A stretch of 64,000 nt of DNA from the NCBI GenBank assembly GCA_913058255.1, contig CAJXQU010000009.1, positions 31,428-95,427 on the forward strand, read 5' to 3'. Shown here in pieces: positions 1-7,684 of this stretch; the stretch's first letter is position 1; the number at the start of each line of letters is the position of its first letter. A program made the translations under genes and the position numbers. This DNA is from an uncultured Pseudomonadota bacterium. GTDB taxonomy: Bacteria; Pseudomonadota; Gammaproteobacteria; CAJXQU01. The notes beneath the pieces were generated by a model. That model was not told the DNA's origin and made no database searches. It saw only the letters and a list, made by a program, of their open reading frames with translations.

Positions 1-193
1 AAAGTTAATTATCATATAAGTTAATTAACTTATTGTTTTATAAATTTAAATTTCTAAACGGTTAGTATGTATTTTAAAATAAACGTGCACTTTAGATGTT
101 AATTTCATCGTTTAGAGCTATTTATCAGGGTATGCCAGCGCTTACAATATATTCATAATAATCAATGAGATGCTGGATGTATGAAAATAATGT
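1..193. other. AT-rich gene-free left edge
   Basis: No open frame of useful size is visible. The segment is very AT-rich and carries a 10-base direct repeat (AAGTTAATTA) at 2-11 and 18-27. It may be the intergenic tail of a gene lying outside the window. Confidence 0.5.
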
Positions 194-221
194 TTGAAAT
201 ATTTTTACAATAATCTACAAT
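194..221 (+). promoter_or_regulatory. putative sigma70 promoter of the repeat-protein gene
   Basis: TTGAAA at 194-199 and TACAAT at 216-221 are separated by 16 bases, each close to consensus. Transcription would start near 228, just at the inverted repeat that precedes the ribosome binding site of the gene at 301. Prediction from sequence only. Confidence 0.4.
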
Positions 222-226
222 TGGTA

Positions 227-249
227 TCAAGTCATCGAGAGTGACTTGA
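227..249 (+). promoter_or_regulatory. 8-bp inverted repeat in the 5' leader
   Basis: TCAAGTCA (227-234) and TGACTTGA (242-249) are perfect inverted repeats around a 7-base loop. They sit at the predicted transcription start and about 40 bases before the ribosome binding site. This could be an operator for a dimeric regulator or a 5' stabilising hairpin; the sequence does not decide. Confidence 0.4.
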
Positions 250-300
250 CTCGTGATCAAACTTAAGTATTTTTTTAATCTATTCAAAGGAGGGGGGATA

Positions 301-1902
301 ATGTCAATTAAACCTCGTAATAAAAGTATAGTTTCTTTAAGCGCAATGGGGCTGTTAGCTTTAGGTTCAACGCTAGCACATGCGGATGAAGTTTCATCTC
401 AGTTAATCAACATACAAGCACCGATAGCCACCAGTATTGGTATGGCAACAGGATCTGCTGCAGTAGCAACTGCTCCAATAGCAGGCGCAGCGGCTGCAGG
501 AATGCAAACCGATCTTCTGCCTCCTAACGCGACTCCTGGTCAGTGTTATGCTCGTATTTGGGTTCCACCAAAGTTTCAAACTGTAACTGAAACAGTTGAG
601 ACTAAACCAACGGGTGAGCGCCTAGAAGTTATTCCAGCAAAATTTGAAACTGTTACTGAAAGAATTCTTGTTAAAGAGGCTTCAGAAAAGCTAGTGACAA
701 TTCCTGCTACTTATGGAACAACTTCAGAGAAAATCCTTGTTAAAGATTCTTCTCTTCATTGGCATTATGGCCGTAACGGTGTTCAATCAGCTAAACATTC
801 AAAAACTCAACATCCAGATGCTGCGTTCTTGAACTATGCTCGTTCTTTGGGTATGCCTGATAATGTTCAGCCTGGTCAATGTTATGCTGAGTACACACAA
901 CCAGAAAAATTCGAAACAGTTACAGAAAGAATGGTTAAGTCTGAAGCGTCTCAAAAAATCGATATCGTTCCAGCTACTTACTCTACTGTAGAAGAAAGAG
1001 TCTTGGTTAGTGAAGCTTCAGAGAAACTAATTACAGTTCCAGCTACTTATGGAACAGTGACAGAAAAAGTTCTAGTTAAGCCTGCATTCACTACTTGGAA
1101 AGTATCTGAGTGTTCTGGTGGTGCTTGTCAAACGGGTACGGTTCCAAATCGTGTATCTGGTTCTGTTGATCGAATCGATCAATCGACTGGTGAAATCATG
1201 TGTTTGATTGAAGTTCCTGCGCAATACAAAACAATTACTAAACGTGTTTTGAAAACGCCAGCAACGACTAAAACAGTTTCAACTCCAGCTCAATATAAAG
1301 TACAAAAAGTACGTAAGCTTGCTACTTCAGCTTCAGAGCGTGTGATTGATATTCCTGCGACTTACCAAACTGTTTCTAAGACAGTTAAGTCTGCAGATCC
1401 TGTAACTTCTTGGCACCTACATGGTTCAGCTAGCACTAAAAATGCTGGTCTAGCGACTGGTAATGCACTTTGCTTGACTGAAAAGCCAGCTGCTTACAAA
1501 ACTGTGTCTAAGCGTGTTGTGAAAACAGCTGCAGCGACGAAGACGATTGCTATTCCTTCGGAATATAAAACTGTTCAAGTACGTAAAATGGTTACTCCAC
1601 CACAGGAACGTCGCATCGAAATTCCTGCTGAGTTCGGTAAAGTGACTAAAACTGAAAGAATCAGTGAAGGTAATATGGAATGGAAACCTGTTCTTTGCCA
1701 AGCGAATATGACTTCTGCTAAGGTTCAAGATATTCAGCGAGCTTTGAAAGCAAAAGGTAGTTATCACGGGCCAATTGATGGTGTTGTGGGTTCACAAACT
1801 ATTCGTGCATTTCAGAAGTATCAAAAAGCTAAAGGTTTAACTCCTACTCGATTCCTCACTATTGAGACAGTCAAGTCATTAGGCGTTAATCCTACGCACT
1901 AA
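301..1902 (+). CDS. secreted repeat protein with C-terminal peptidoglycan-binding domain
   Basis: The start at 301 is chosen because AAGGAGGGGGG lies just upstream, and because the product then begins with a clean signal peptide (MSIKPRNKSIVSLSAMGLLA, cleavage after AHA near residue 28). An in-frame start at 253 would spoil the signal. A low-complexity Ala/Thr/Pro linker (40-78) leads to four modules. Each opens with a cysteine (C82, C194, C301, C391) and contains three copies of a P-A-x-[FY]-x-T-V-x-x-[KR] repeat. The end (about 466-530) matches the PG_binding_1 fold (ALKAKGSYHGPIDG, then TIRAFQKYQ). Likely exported and anchored to the cell wall or outer surface; no catalytic domain is visible. 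The repeat family is not one I can name. An intrinsic terminator follows. Confidence 0.8.
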   Translation: MSIKPRNKSIVSLSAMGLLALGSTLAHADEVSSQLINIQAPIATSIGMATGSAAVATAPIAGAAAAGMQTDLLPPNATPGQCYARIWVPPKFQTVTETVETKPTGERLEVIPAKFETVTERILVKEASEKLVTIPATYGTTSEKILVKDSSLHWHYGRNGVQSAKHSKTQHPDAAFLNYARSLGMPDNVQPGQCYAEYTQPEKFETVTERMVKSEASQKIDIVPATYSTVEERVLVSEASEKLITVPATYGTVTEKVLVKPAFTTWKVSECSGGACQTGTVPNRVSGSVDRIDQSTGEIMCLIEVPAQYKTITKRVLKTPATTKTVSTPAQYKVQKVRKLATSASERVIDIPATYQTVSKTVKSADPVTSWHLHGSASTKNAGLATGNALCLTEKPAAYKTVSKRVVKTAAATKTIAIPSEYKTVQVRKMVTPPQERRIEIPAEFGKVTKTERISEGNMEWKPVLCQANMTSAKVQDIQRALKAKGSYHGPIDGVVGSQTIRAFQKYQKAKGLTPTRFLTIETVKSLGVNPTH

Positions 1903-1928
1903 ACGATTACTTAGTATGTAATTGAATC

Positions 1929-1958
1929 GAAGGGCCGCTTATGCGGCCCTTCTTTTTT
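1929..1958 (+). terminator. intrinsic terminator
   Basis: GAAGGGCCGC and GCGGCCCTTC form a 10-bp stem with a TTAT loop followed by a run of T. It ends the transcript of the repeat-protein gene. Confidence 0.9.
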
Positions 1959-2086
1959 GTGAAATATAATGATGTTCTGATGCCATTCTATTTACTTAAC
2001 GAATAGAACAGAGGCTCTTTTATTTTAAAAGAAGATCTTTCTCATTATATAAACTTCAATTAATGACCGGATGAGGATGTAAGATT

Positions 2087-2521
2087 ATGAAAATGTATTA
2101 TCTTGTAGCGCTTATGTTTTTGGGACAATTAGCCATGTTCTCAACAGCTCAATCACAAGAACAAAGGTTTCCTAAACAAACCAAAGATATTGTTTGGATC
2201 GAGAAAAATGCACAAGGTGAGTCTATCGTCCATTTGTATGTGTATTGGTCTTTGACTTGTCCACATTGTGAAAAATCATTACCTTATATAAAAAAATTAG
2301 CCAAAACTAACCCTTGGTTAAAATTGCACCTTAAGGAAGTTTCCAAAAACCAAAAGCATTTAATCTCATTATATAAAATGGCTGAGACATTAGACGAACC
2401 AAACTCAGGTGAAGTACCAGCATTTTTCTTTTGTGGAATAATGTATACGGGTTACGGAGAAAATGAGACGACTGGAACCTGGATTAAAGACACCTTGAAA
2501 GAATGTCACGCACAAAAGTAG
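2087..2521 (+). CDS. periplasmic thioredoxin-like protein with CPHC motif
   Basis: The product has 144 residues: an N-terminal signal sequence (hydrophobic YLVALMFLGQLAMF, cleavage near AQS), then a thioredoxin-fold start with the redox motif C58-P-H-C61 (WSLTCPHCEKS). CPHC is the DsbA-type active site, so a periplasmic thiol oxidoreductase is likely. However, the protein is short and lacks the large helical insertion of full DsbA. A late cis-Pro type segment (EVPAFFFCG) carries an additional cysteine. GAGGA lies upstream of the start. It sits 52 bases before a DUF2059 gene, and the two may be co-transcribed. Substrate unknown. Confidence 0.7.
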   Translation: MKMYYLVALMFLGQLAMFSTAQSQEQRFPKQTKDIVWIEKNAQGESIVHLYVYWSLTCPHCEKSLPYIKKLAKTNPWLKLHLKEVSKNQKHLISLYKMAETLDEPNSGEVPAFFFCGIMYTGYGENETTGTWIKDTLKECHAQK

Positions 2522-2576
2522 TGAGAGCGTATTTTATATTTTTAAATATTAAAGAAATATTTGAAGGAAGAGATTG

Positions 2577-3092
2577 ATGAAAAAGTCCATTTTAGTGTTA
2601 ACAATGATATTTCTTTGTAGTATTAAACCCATATTGGCTGAAGAGGTACCATTCGAAAAGAAAGCGCTGATTGATCAACTGTTGACGCAGACAGGACAGA
2701 CAACTATTTCTGTAAGTAAGCAGTTTTCAACTATCTTTATTCAACAAATGACGATGCTGTTAAGACAATCACAGCCAGATATTGATCCGAAAGCATATGA
2801 CTATATGAGCGAAGAAGTCATCAGCATTTTTGATGATGAAATTAAGATAAATGGTGGTTTTTTTGATTTAATTTATCCAATTTATAATAAACATTTTTCG
2901 AATCAAGAGCTTGAGGAAATTATCGCATTCAATAATACGGCCCTAGGTAAGAAAATGAACAAGGTACTTCCCCAAATAACACAAGAAGCGATGCTTGCTG
3001 GACAAGAGTTCGGGAAGTCTTTAGGTCCAAAAATAAAGGGGAGAGTTTTGGCTCGATTTGAACAAGAAGGTATTGAGATAAAAAAGAAATAA
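2577..3092 (+). CDS. DUF2059 family exported protein
   Basis: The ATG at 2577 is preferred over the in-frame TTG at 2574 because AAGGA lies 8 bases upstream. The product has 171 residues with a signal peptide ending near LAEE, then an all-helical body. The tail (YNKHFSNQELEEIIAFNNTA, then LGKKMNKVLPQI) is the hallmark of DUF2059: an aromatic/FS-x-x-E-l-x-x-i-x-x-F pattern followed by G-x-K. Function of the family is unknown; members are periplasmic. It probably shares a transcript with the thioredoxin-like gene upstream. The last residues are a charged EIKKK tail. Confidence 0.7.
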   Translation: MKKSILVLTMIFLCSIKPILAEEVPFEKKALIDQLLTQTGQTTISVSKQFSTIFIQQMTMLLRQSQPDIDPKAYDYMSEEVISIFDDEIKINGGFFDLIYPIYNKHFSNQELEEIIAFNNTALGKKMNKVLPQITQEAMLAGQEFGKSLGPKIKGRVLARFEQEGIEIKKK

Positions 3093-3125
3093 ATTTCAAT
3101 ACAGAAAAAATCAGCAGACTAACTA

Positions 3126-3144
3126 AATGGAGCTTACCTCCATT
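3126..3144 (+). other. small hairpin downstream of DUF2059 gene
   Basis: AATGGAG and CTCCATT form a perfect 7-bp stem with a 5-base loop. There is no T-run, so this is a weak terminator or a 3'-end stabiliser at best. The rest of 3093-3338 shows nothing else recognisable. Confidence 0.35.
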
Positions 3145-3338
3145 GATAGTCCTATAAATAAGTTTCGTGCAGAATTTTAATGAGAAAAAGGATTTTCTCA
3201 AATGCAGTCTATACCGCCATGTTCAAAACTACAAAGCTCGCATTCTCATTTTAATGGTAGTGCCTAACAATAACGAAAGAGGAGCTTGAAAAAAATAGTT
3301 TGCCTTATCAACAGGATAAATTTCTTTGCAAAACATAA

Positions 3339-4535
3339 ATGAGTAAACCTTCAACAAATATTAGTTTCACAGAATTTGTCGCATTGATGGCGCTTATGAT
3401 GTCATTAACTGCATTGTCTATCGATGCAATGCTTCCGGCATTACCGCAAATAGGTCATGACTTAGCTGTAGCCAATAAGAATGATCTGCAACTGATTATC
3501 ACAACATTATTTGTGGGGATGGCAATAGGGCAGCTGATTTACGGGCCATTTTCTGATAGTAGAGGCCGTAAACCAGCGATCTATCTAGCTATTAGTATTT
3601 TTATTGTTGGCAGTTTGTGCTCAATTTTTGCGACAAGTTTTTCTATGATGCTATTTGGTCGTTTTCTTCAAGGGTTTGGCGCTGCAGGGCCGAAAATAGT
3701 TTCTGTGGCACTGGTACGTGATGAATATGAAGGTCGTGCGATGGCACGTGTTATGTCATTCATTATGACAATATTTATATTAGTACCTATCATTGCGCCA
3801 GCACTAGGACAAATGATTTTATTTATCGCTGATTGGCGTGCTATCTTTGCTTTATTTTTAGTTTTAGCATTAACAATTTTAGTTTGGTTTTCAGTCAGGC
3901 AAGCTGAAACTTTGTTAGCTAGCGAACGCATCCCTATATCAGCTGAAAAAATTCAATCAGAAATTAAAGAGATATTATCTAACAGAGTTTCTACAGGTTA
4001 CGCTATCACCAGCGGTTTAGTTTTTGGTGCACTAGTCGGTTATCTAAGCTGCATTCAACCAATCTTCCAAGAATTGTATGGGCTAGGTTCTAAGTTCGCT
4101 CTTTATTTTGGCTTTATTGCGGGTTCTATTGGTATAGCAACCTTAGTCAACGCCAAACTTGTTATGCGTTATGGTATGCATCTACTTAGTCGAATTGCAT
4201 TGATTACGATGATGGTTATTTCGATCATATTTTTTATAATAGCCAGCTTCTATTCAGGGCTTCCTGACTTAGGAATGTTAATTGTATATTTTCTGTTATG
4301 TTTCTTTTGTATAGGCATCCTGTTCGGTAATCTTAATGCGATAGCAATGGAACCTCTAGGCCATATTGCGGGCATGGGAGCAGCTGTTATAGGTTCATTA
4401 TCTACTTTTATTTCAGTACCTCTAGGTATGTTAATCGGTCACTATTATAATAATACGGTCCTTCCGCTAATCGCAGGTTTTATGATATTAGCAATACTCT
4501 CTTTATTGGTTACTAATTGGGCTAACCGTACATAA
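3339..4535 (+). CDS. MFS drug-resistance transporter, Bcr/CflA family
   Basis: The product has 398 residues with twelve hydrophobic segments, the size of Bcr/CflA (DHA1) proton-driven exporters in the inner membrane. Diagnostic features: an N-terminal D-A-M-L-P-A-L-P signature (SIDAMLPALPQIGHDL), MFS motif A in loop 2-3 (YGPFSDSRGRKPAIY), and the antiporter motif C region (GRFLQGFGAAGPKIV). The R of VRDEYEG after TM4 fits as well. Substrate cannot be predicted; characterised relatives export bicyclomycin, chloramphenicol or sulfonamides. No clear ribosome binding site precedes the ATG. A CATAACTA/TAGTTATG hairpin (4531-4551) follows directly, and then the edge of an IS remnant. Confidence 0.85.
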   Translation: MSKPSTNISFTEFVALMALMMSLTALSIDAMLPALPQIGHDLAVANKNDLQLIITTLFVGMAIGQLIYGPFSDSRGRKPAIYLAISIFIVGSLCSIFATSFSMMLFGRFLQGFGAAGPKIVSVALVRDEYEGRAMARVMSFIMTIFILVPIIAPALGQMILFIADWRAIFALFLVLALTILVWFSVRQAETLLASERIPISAEKIQSEIKEILSNRVSTGYAITSGLVFGALVGYLSCIQPIFQELYGLGSKFALYFGFIAGSIGIATLVNAKLVMRYGMHLLSRIALITMMVISIIFFIIASFYSGLPDLGMLIVYFLLCFFCIGILFGNLNAIAMEPLGHIAGMGAAVIGSLSTFISVPLGMLIGHYYNNTVLPLIAGFMILAILSLLVTNWANRT

Positions 4536-4556
4536 CTATTTTTTAGTTATGTGTAA

Positions 4557-5028
4557 TGGTCAACTAAACTTGGAGACTTGTTTAGGCGCCTTTCAGTAAT
4601 TTCCTTTCATATTCCACAGGTGAAATATTTCATAATTTATAATGTCGTCGTTTTTGATTATAAAACGGTTCAATATAATCAATAATATCCGCAATAGCCT
4701 GGCTTCTAATTTGATAACGACGATAGTTCACTTGCTCTGATTTCAGGCTTCTAAAAAAGCGTTCGGTCGCCGCATTATCCAGGCAATTTCCAGCGCGACT
4801 CATGCTGGATGTTAAGCCATGCTCTTTCAGCGCATGTTGAAAGGCTTCGCTCGTATATTGAACACCCTGATCACTGTGAAAACACACACGGTCTTCCGGC
4901 TGACGTTTATGGACAGCCAGGCGTAATGCACGTGTCGTGAGTTCGCTATTGGGTTTGTCCGAGAAGGCCCAGCTGATCACTTTACGTGAACACAAATCCA
5001 TTAGACCAGAACAGACATACAAGACCAG
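4557..5028 (-). mobile_element. truncated IS3-family element, right end plus OrfB tail
   Basis: The outer end reads TGGTCAACTAAACTTGGAGA from 4557, the pattern of an IS3/IS150-type terminal repeat, and the transposase reads inward from the other side. Only the right-hand part survives. The element stops abruptly near 5028, where the reading frame of an ardA gene begins. No matching left end is visible next to it. This is a dead remnant left by a deletion that also removed the 5' part of ardA. Confidence 0.7.
4630..5022 (-). pseudogene. IS3-family transposase OrfB, C-terminal fragment
   Basis: The 130 residues cover the second half of the rve/DDE integrase core. HSDQGVQYTS contains the second catalytic Asp, and GNCLDNAATERFFRSLKSE contains the catalytic Glu. 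The C-terminal YNQKRRHYKL is typical of IS3 OrfB. The first Asp (usually in a TDITY-like motif) and the helix-turn-helix region would lie upstream of LYVCSGLMDLCSRK, but that part is missing at about 5028. A full OrfB is around 270-300 residues. The fragment cannot be catalytically active. The TTG start is only the first start-like codon, not a real one. Confidence 0.8.
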
Positions 5029-5430
5029 ATTAATTCTATGTTGGTATCAAGCCCTGAAGAGGATGCAGAAGAATATGCAATTCATGATTACGAGGGGTTT
5101 GGCAGTTACAGCTTGGGAGAGTATGAAGGGATAGACAGTGCGCAGGAGGTTGCTTGTTTTATCGAGGAGCACGGCGAGCTAGGCGCGGAGTTACTTGGTT
5201 ATTACAGCGATATCGACGAGGCACGAAAAGCCGTAGACGAAAGTTATTGTGGGTGTCATACCAGTGTGGCGGATTATGCCCAAGAGCTAACCGAGGACAC
5301 CGGCAATATTCCAAGCCACTTAGAAATGTATATCGACTATGAGCGCATGGGGCGTGATATGGAGCTAGGCGGCGACATCTTTACAATTGAAACAGGCTAT
5401 CAGGAAGTGCATATATTTTGGAGCCATTAA
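5029..5430 (+). pseudogene. ardA: antirestriction protein ArdA, N-terminally truncated
   Basis: The frame reads INSMLVSSPEEDAEEYAIHD and continues through YEGFGSY to VHIFWSH. This is the middle and C-terminal part of ArdA, the acidic DNA-mimic protein that inhibits type I restriction enzymes. Family members are about 165-170 residues; here about 130 remain, and the first domain strand is cut off by the IS3 fragment at 5028. The many Asp/Glu residues expected of a DNA mimic are present. An ATG at 5038 could allow translation of the fragment, but no convincing ribosome binding site is seen. ardA is usually carried by plasmids and integrative elements, so it marks this stretch as acquired. Confidence 0.75.
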
Positions 5431-5437
5431 AAAAGTG

Positions 5438-5463
5438 AAGCCCCTGCTACGGTGGGGGCTTTA
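5438..5463 (+). terminator. intrinsic terminator after ardA remnant
   Basis: AAGCCCC (5438-5444) pairs with GGGGCTT (5455-5461) and a short T-run follows. It is placed 8 bases after the ardA stop codon. Confidence 0.65.
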
Positions 5464-5473
5464 ATCTACCCCG

Positions 5474-5559
5474 CTTTTGGGGCTCAGCGGCCTATCGGCC
5501 TTAATTGCTCATACTTCGCTTGTATTGTCTCGTGCCCGAGCCAAACTGAGCCCCAAAAG
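5474..5559. repeat. 14-bp perfect inverted repeat with nested hairpin
   Basis: CTTTTGGGGCTCAG (5474-5487) is repeated in inverted orientation as CTGAGCCCCAAAAG (5546-5559). The 58-base interior contains a small GGCC-TATC-GGCC hairpin. It lies between the ardA remnant and the AbiE pair. A short frame over this interval (74 codons, 5477-5701) looks accidental. It could be a structured RNA or the trace of a mobile-element end. Confidence 0.6.
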
Positions 5560-5629
5560 TTTAAATAATGCTGGCCTTGGGCAGTGTAAGTACCCAAAGA
5601 CGCTATTTATTAAACCTTCCAGTTTGTAT

Positions 5630-5752
5630 TTTGATTTATTTACGGCGTTTATCGCCGTGAAAAATAATATTAGTAAACTTTTTCGGTTTGTGTTAGTTTG
5701 ATATTTATAAATTATACGGCGTTTTACGCCGTATATATCGGTAGTGATAAAC
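5630..5752 (+). repeat. two-copy hairpin repeat upstream of abiEi (operator or STAXI-like)
   Basis: Unit 1 (5630-5678) and unit 2 (5697-5752) share the same layout: TTTGAT, an AT spacer, an ACGGCG/CGCCGT hairpin, another spacer, then TAGT and AAAC. The hairpin stems are 5642-5647 with 5653-5658, and 5713-5721 with 5727-5735 (9 bp in the second copy). AbiEi antitoxins are known to repress their own promoter by binding inverted repeats, so these may be the operators. Alternatively, repeated small pseudoknots near antirestriction genes are the description of the STAXI motif. I cannot separate the two by eye. Confidence 0.5.
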
Positions 5753-5820
5753 TATTGAGCGATTTTAGCAGGCTTAACGGCCAAGAATACTAAGAAAGGT
5801 AAGTGCGCTTGGTTAATAGC

Positions 5821-6648
5821 ATGACTTCAAAGGGTGATGGTGTAAAAGGGACTTATAAGCAGTCACTTAAAGCGCTTCTGCCTTATGGCATGTTGGCCAC
5901 GAAGAAGTGGCTAGCAGAACAAGGCTTGAGCGCCCATGCCATAGACAATGCGGTTAAAACTGAAACCTTGTTGCTGCTGGCAACGGGGGTATACAGCCAG
6001 TATTCCCGCTCTGTGAGTTGGGAAGGTGTGGTTGCCTCTATGCAGCGTATGGACAAGGTCGAGGGTACTGATGTGCCGCCTGCCGTGGTAGGTGGGCTAT
6101 CAGCGCTTTCTTTATCTGGTTTGTCGCAGTATCTGTCATTAGGCAATCAGCCGCATATCCACCTATACGCGGTAGGTAAGCTACCAACATGGTTAGTGCG
6201 TTTGTCGCTGCCTGTAGAGTTTGAAGGACACAGTACAAGCAAGCTATGGCCTGAAAGCCTTTTGATGGATAAGGTTTTCATCAAAGAGCATGAGTGGGGG
6301 GTGGAATTGCCTCCTGTGTATTTCTCATGCCCTGAGAAAGCCATATTGGAATTATTGATCGACTTGCCAGATAGAGTGACGTTTGAGCATGCCGATGAGT
6401 TAATGCAGGGGTTAGTGAACCTGTCGCCCAGAAAGCTCGATACACTTTTGAAAGCCTGTAAAAGCGTAAAGGCCAAGCGATTGTTTTTCTGGATGGCAAA
6501 GCGCCAAGCCTATCCTTGGTTTAGCAAACTAAACGTCAAGGATTATGACTTAGGCTCAGGTAAGCGCGTTGTGGCTAAAGGCGGAAAGCTGGATGCGGAT
6601 TATTTAATCACCGTGCCGTCGCATATGGCATTGAACAGTGAAGATTAG
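5821..6648 (+). CDS. abiEi: type IV toxin-antitoxin antitoxin AbiEi
   Basis: Two starts are possible: ATG at 5821 and an in-frame GTG at 5803 with AAAGG very close to it. The ATG gives a length before the LKALLPYGMLATKKWL winged-helix segment that fits the family. The product (about 275 residues) has the N-terminal DNA-binding domain (about 15-55), then the larger domain with VVGGLSALSLSGLSQYL and HLYAVGKLPTWL, and a C-terminal basic region. AbiEi neutralises AbiEii without forming a complex and represses the operon by binding inverted repeats, candidates for which lie at 5642-5735. The toxin gene follows after 17 bases. Base composition looks less AT-rich than the core genes, in keeping with horizontal acquisition. 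Confidence 0.85.
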   Translation: MTSKGDGVKGTYKQSLKALLPYGMLATKKWLAEQGLSAHAIDNAVKTETLLLLATGVYSQYSRSVSWEGVVASMQRMDKVEGTDVPPAVVGGLSALSLSGLSQYLSLGNQPHIHLYAVGKLPTWLVRLSLPVEFEGHSTSKLWPESLLMDKVFIKEHEWGVELPPVYFSCPEKAILELLIDLPDRVTFEHADELMQGLVNLSPRKLDTLLKACKSVKAKRLFFWMAKRQAYPWFSKLNVKDYDLGSGKRVVAKGGKLDADYLITVPSHMALNSED

Positions 6649-6665
6649 AGATAAGGATATTGAGG

Positions 6666-7577
6666 ATGGATAGAAGCAGTATGTATTACAAGCAAGTGCA
6701 GTTGTTGATGCAGGTTTTGCCCTTCGTCGCGAAACAGACCTGCTTTGCGCTTAAAGGTGGAACGGCTATCAACCTCTTTGTAAGAGAGTTTCCACGCTTG
6801 TCTGTCGATATTGATCTGGTTTATCTGCCTATGAAAGCCCGTGATGAGGCTTTGGATGAGATTTGTGAGGCTTTGGATGTCATTAGTGCTGATTTAAAAA
6901 TCGCGTTCAAAGATGCGGAGATAACCGAAGCTTATAAATCGAAACGTGATTCGTTGAGGCTCATCGTTGCGCGCAACGGGGTTCAAATTAAAGTGGAGCT
7001 TTCTCCAGTGTTACGTGGAACGGTTTACGAGCCGCGTCTTATGGAAGTTTGCGAAGCTGTTGAAGAAGAGTTCGGTTACGTTGAAGTACCCGTGGTGGCA
7101 CTAGCTGATCTTTACGCCGGAAAAATCTGTGCGGCATTGGATAGGCAGCATCCAAGAGACTTATTCGATGTTAAGTGGCTTTTAGATAATGAAGGCTTAA
7201 CGGATGAAATACGCAAAGCCTTTCTCGTGTATTTATCGAGCCACAATCGGCCTATGGCCGAACTGCTGAAGCCGCAATGCAAAGAGTTATCGACCATTTA
7301 CGCAGGTGAGTTTGCAAACATGGCCGAGACGGATGTACCGCTAGAAGAGCTGGTGGCTGTTAGAGAGCGTTTGGTCGAACTTATTCACCAAGGGCTAACA
7401 GAAAGCGAGAAGAGTTTCCTTCTATCGTTTAAAAACCGTGAGCCAGATTGGGCGTTGCTTGGTTTAGATGGTGTAAGTGAACTTCCGGCCATTAAGTGGA
7501 AGCAGATTAATCTGGCTAAGATGCCGGAGAATAAACATAAGTTGGCATTAGAAAAGCTGAAAGGCATTTTGGCGTAG
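6666..7577 (+). CDS. abiEii: type IV toxin-antitoxin toxin AbiEii, nucleotidyltransferase
   Basis: The ATG at 6666 is chosen over TTG at 6660 because AAGGA lies 8 bases upstream. The 303-residue product has the DNA-polymerase-beta-like nucleotidyltransferase signature of AbiEii/AbiGii toxins: FALKGGTAINLF (G31-G-T33), the metal-binding SVDIDLVY (D48, D50), KVELSP (109-114), and AGKICAALDR followed by PRDLFDVKWLL (R164, D165). The toxin is bacteriostatic; homologues transfer nucleotides to acceptor RNAs such as tRNA, and the system aborts phage infection. All key residues are present, so the toxin appears intact. It is translated just after its antitoxin. A small CCCC-GAA-GGGG hairpin lies downstream near 7624-7634. 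Confidence 0.88.
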   Translation: MDRSSMYYKQVQLLMQVLPFVAKQTCFALKGGTAINLFVREFPRLSVDIDLVYLPMKARDEALDEICEALDVISADLKIAFKDAEITEAYKSKRDSLRLIVARNGVQIKVELSPVLRGTVYEPRLMEVCEAVEEEFGYVEVPVVALADLYAGKICAALDRQHPRDLFDVKWLLDNEGLTDEIRKAFLVYLSSHNRPMAELLKPQCKELSTIYAGEFANMAETDVPLEELVAVRERLVELIHQGLTESEKSFLLSFKNREPDWALLGLDGVSELPAIKWKQINLAKMPENKHKLALEKLKGILA

Positions 7578-7684
7578 TAGTGTATAGCGTGGCGGTTATT
7601 CGTTAGAATGACGCGCTTTTTAGCCCCGAAGGGGTAATTTAACAAACAAGTACAAATTTAAGTACAAATTAGGATTTTGAAGGT

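Noticed and set aside
5477..5701. 74-codon frame over the hairpin block upstream of abiEi
   Set aside because: It runs through inverted repeats and has no recognisable domain; the DNA structure explains it better.
7640..7684. Tandem AAGTACAAAT as an attachment site of the AbiE island
   Set aside because: No matching copy exists at the left border near 4557, so there is no evidence of site-specific integration.
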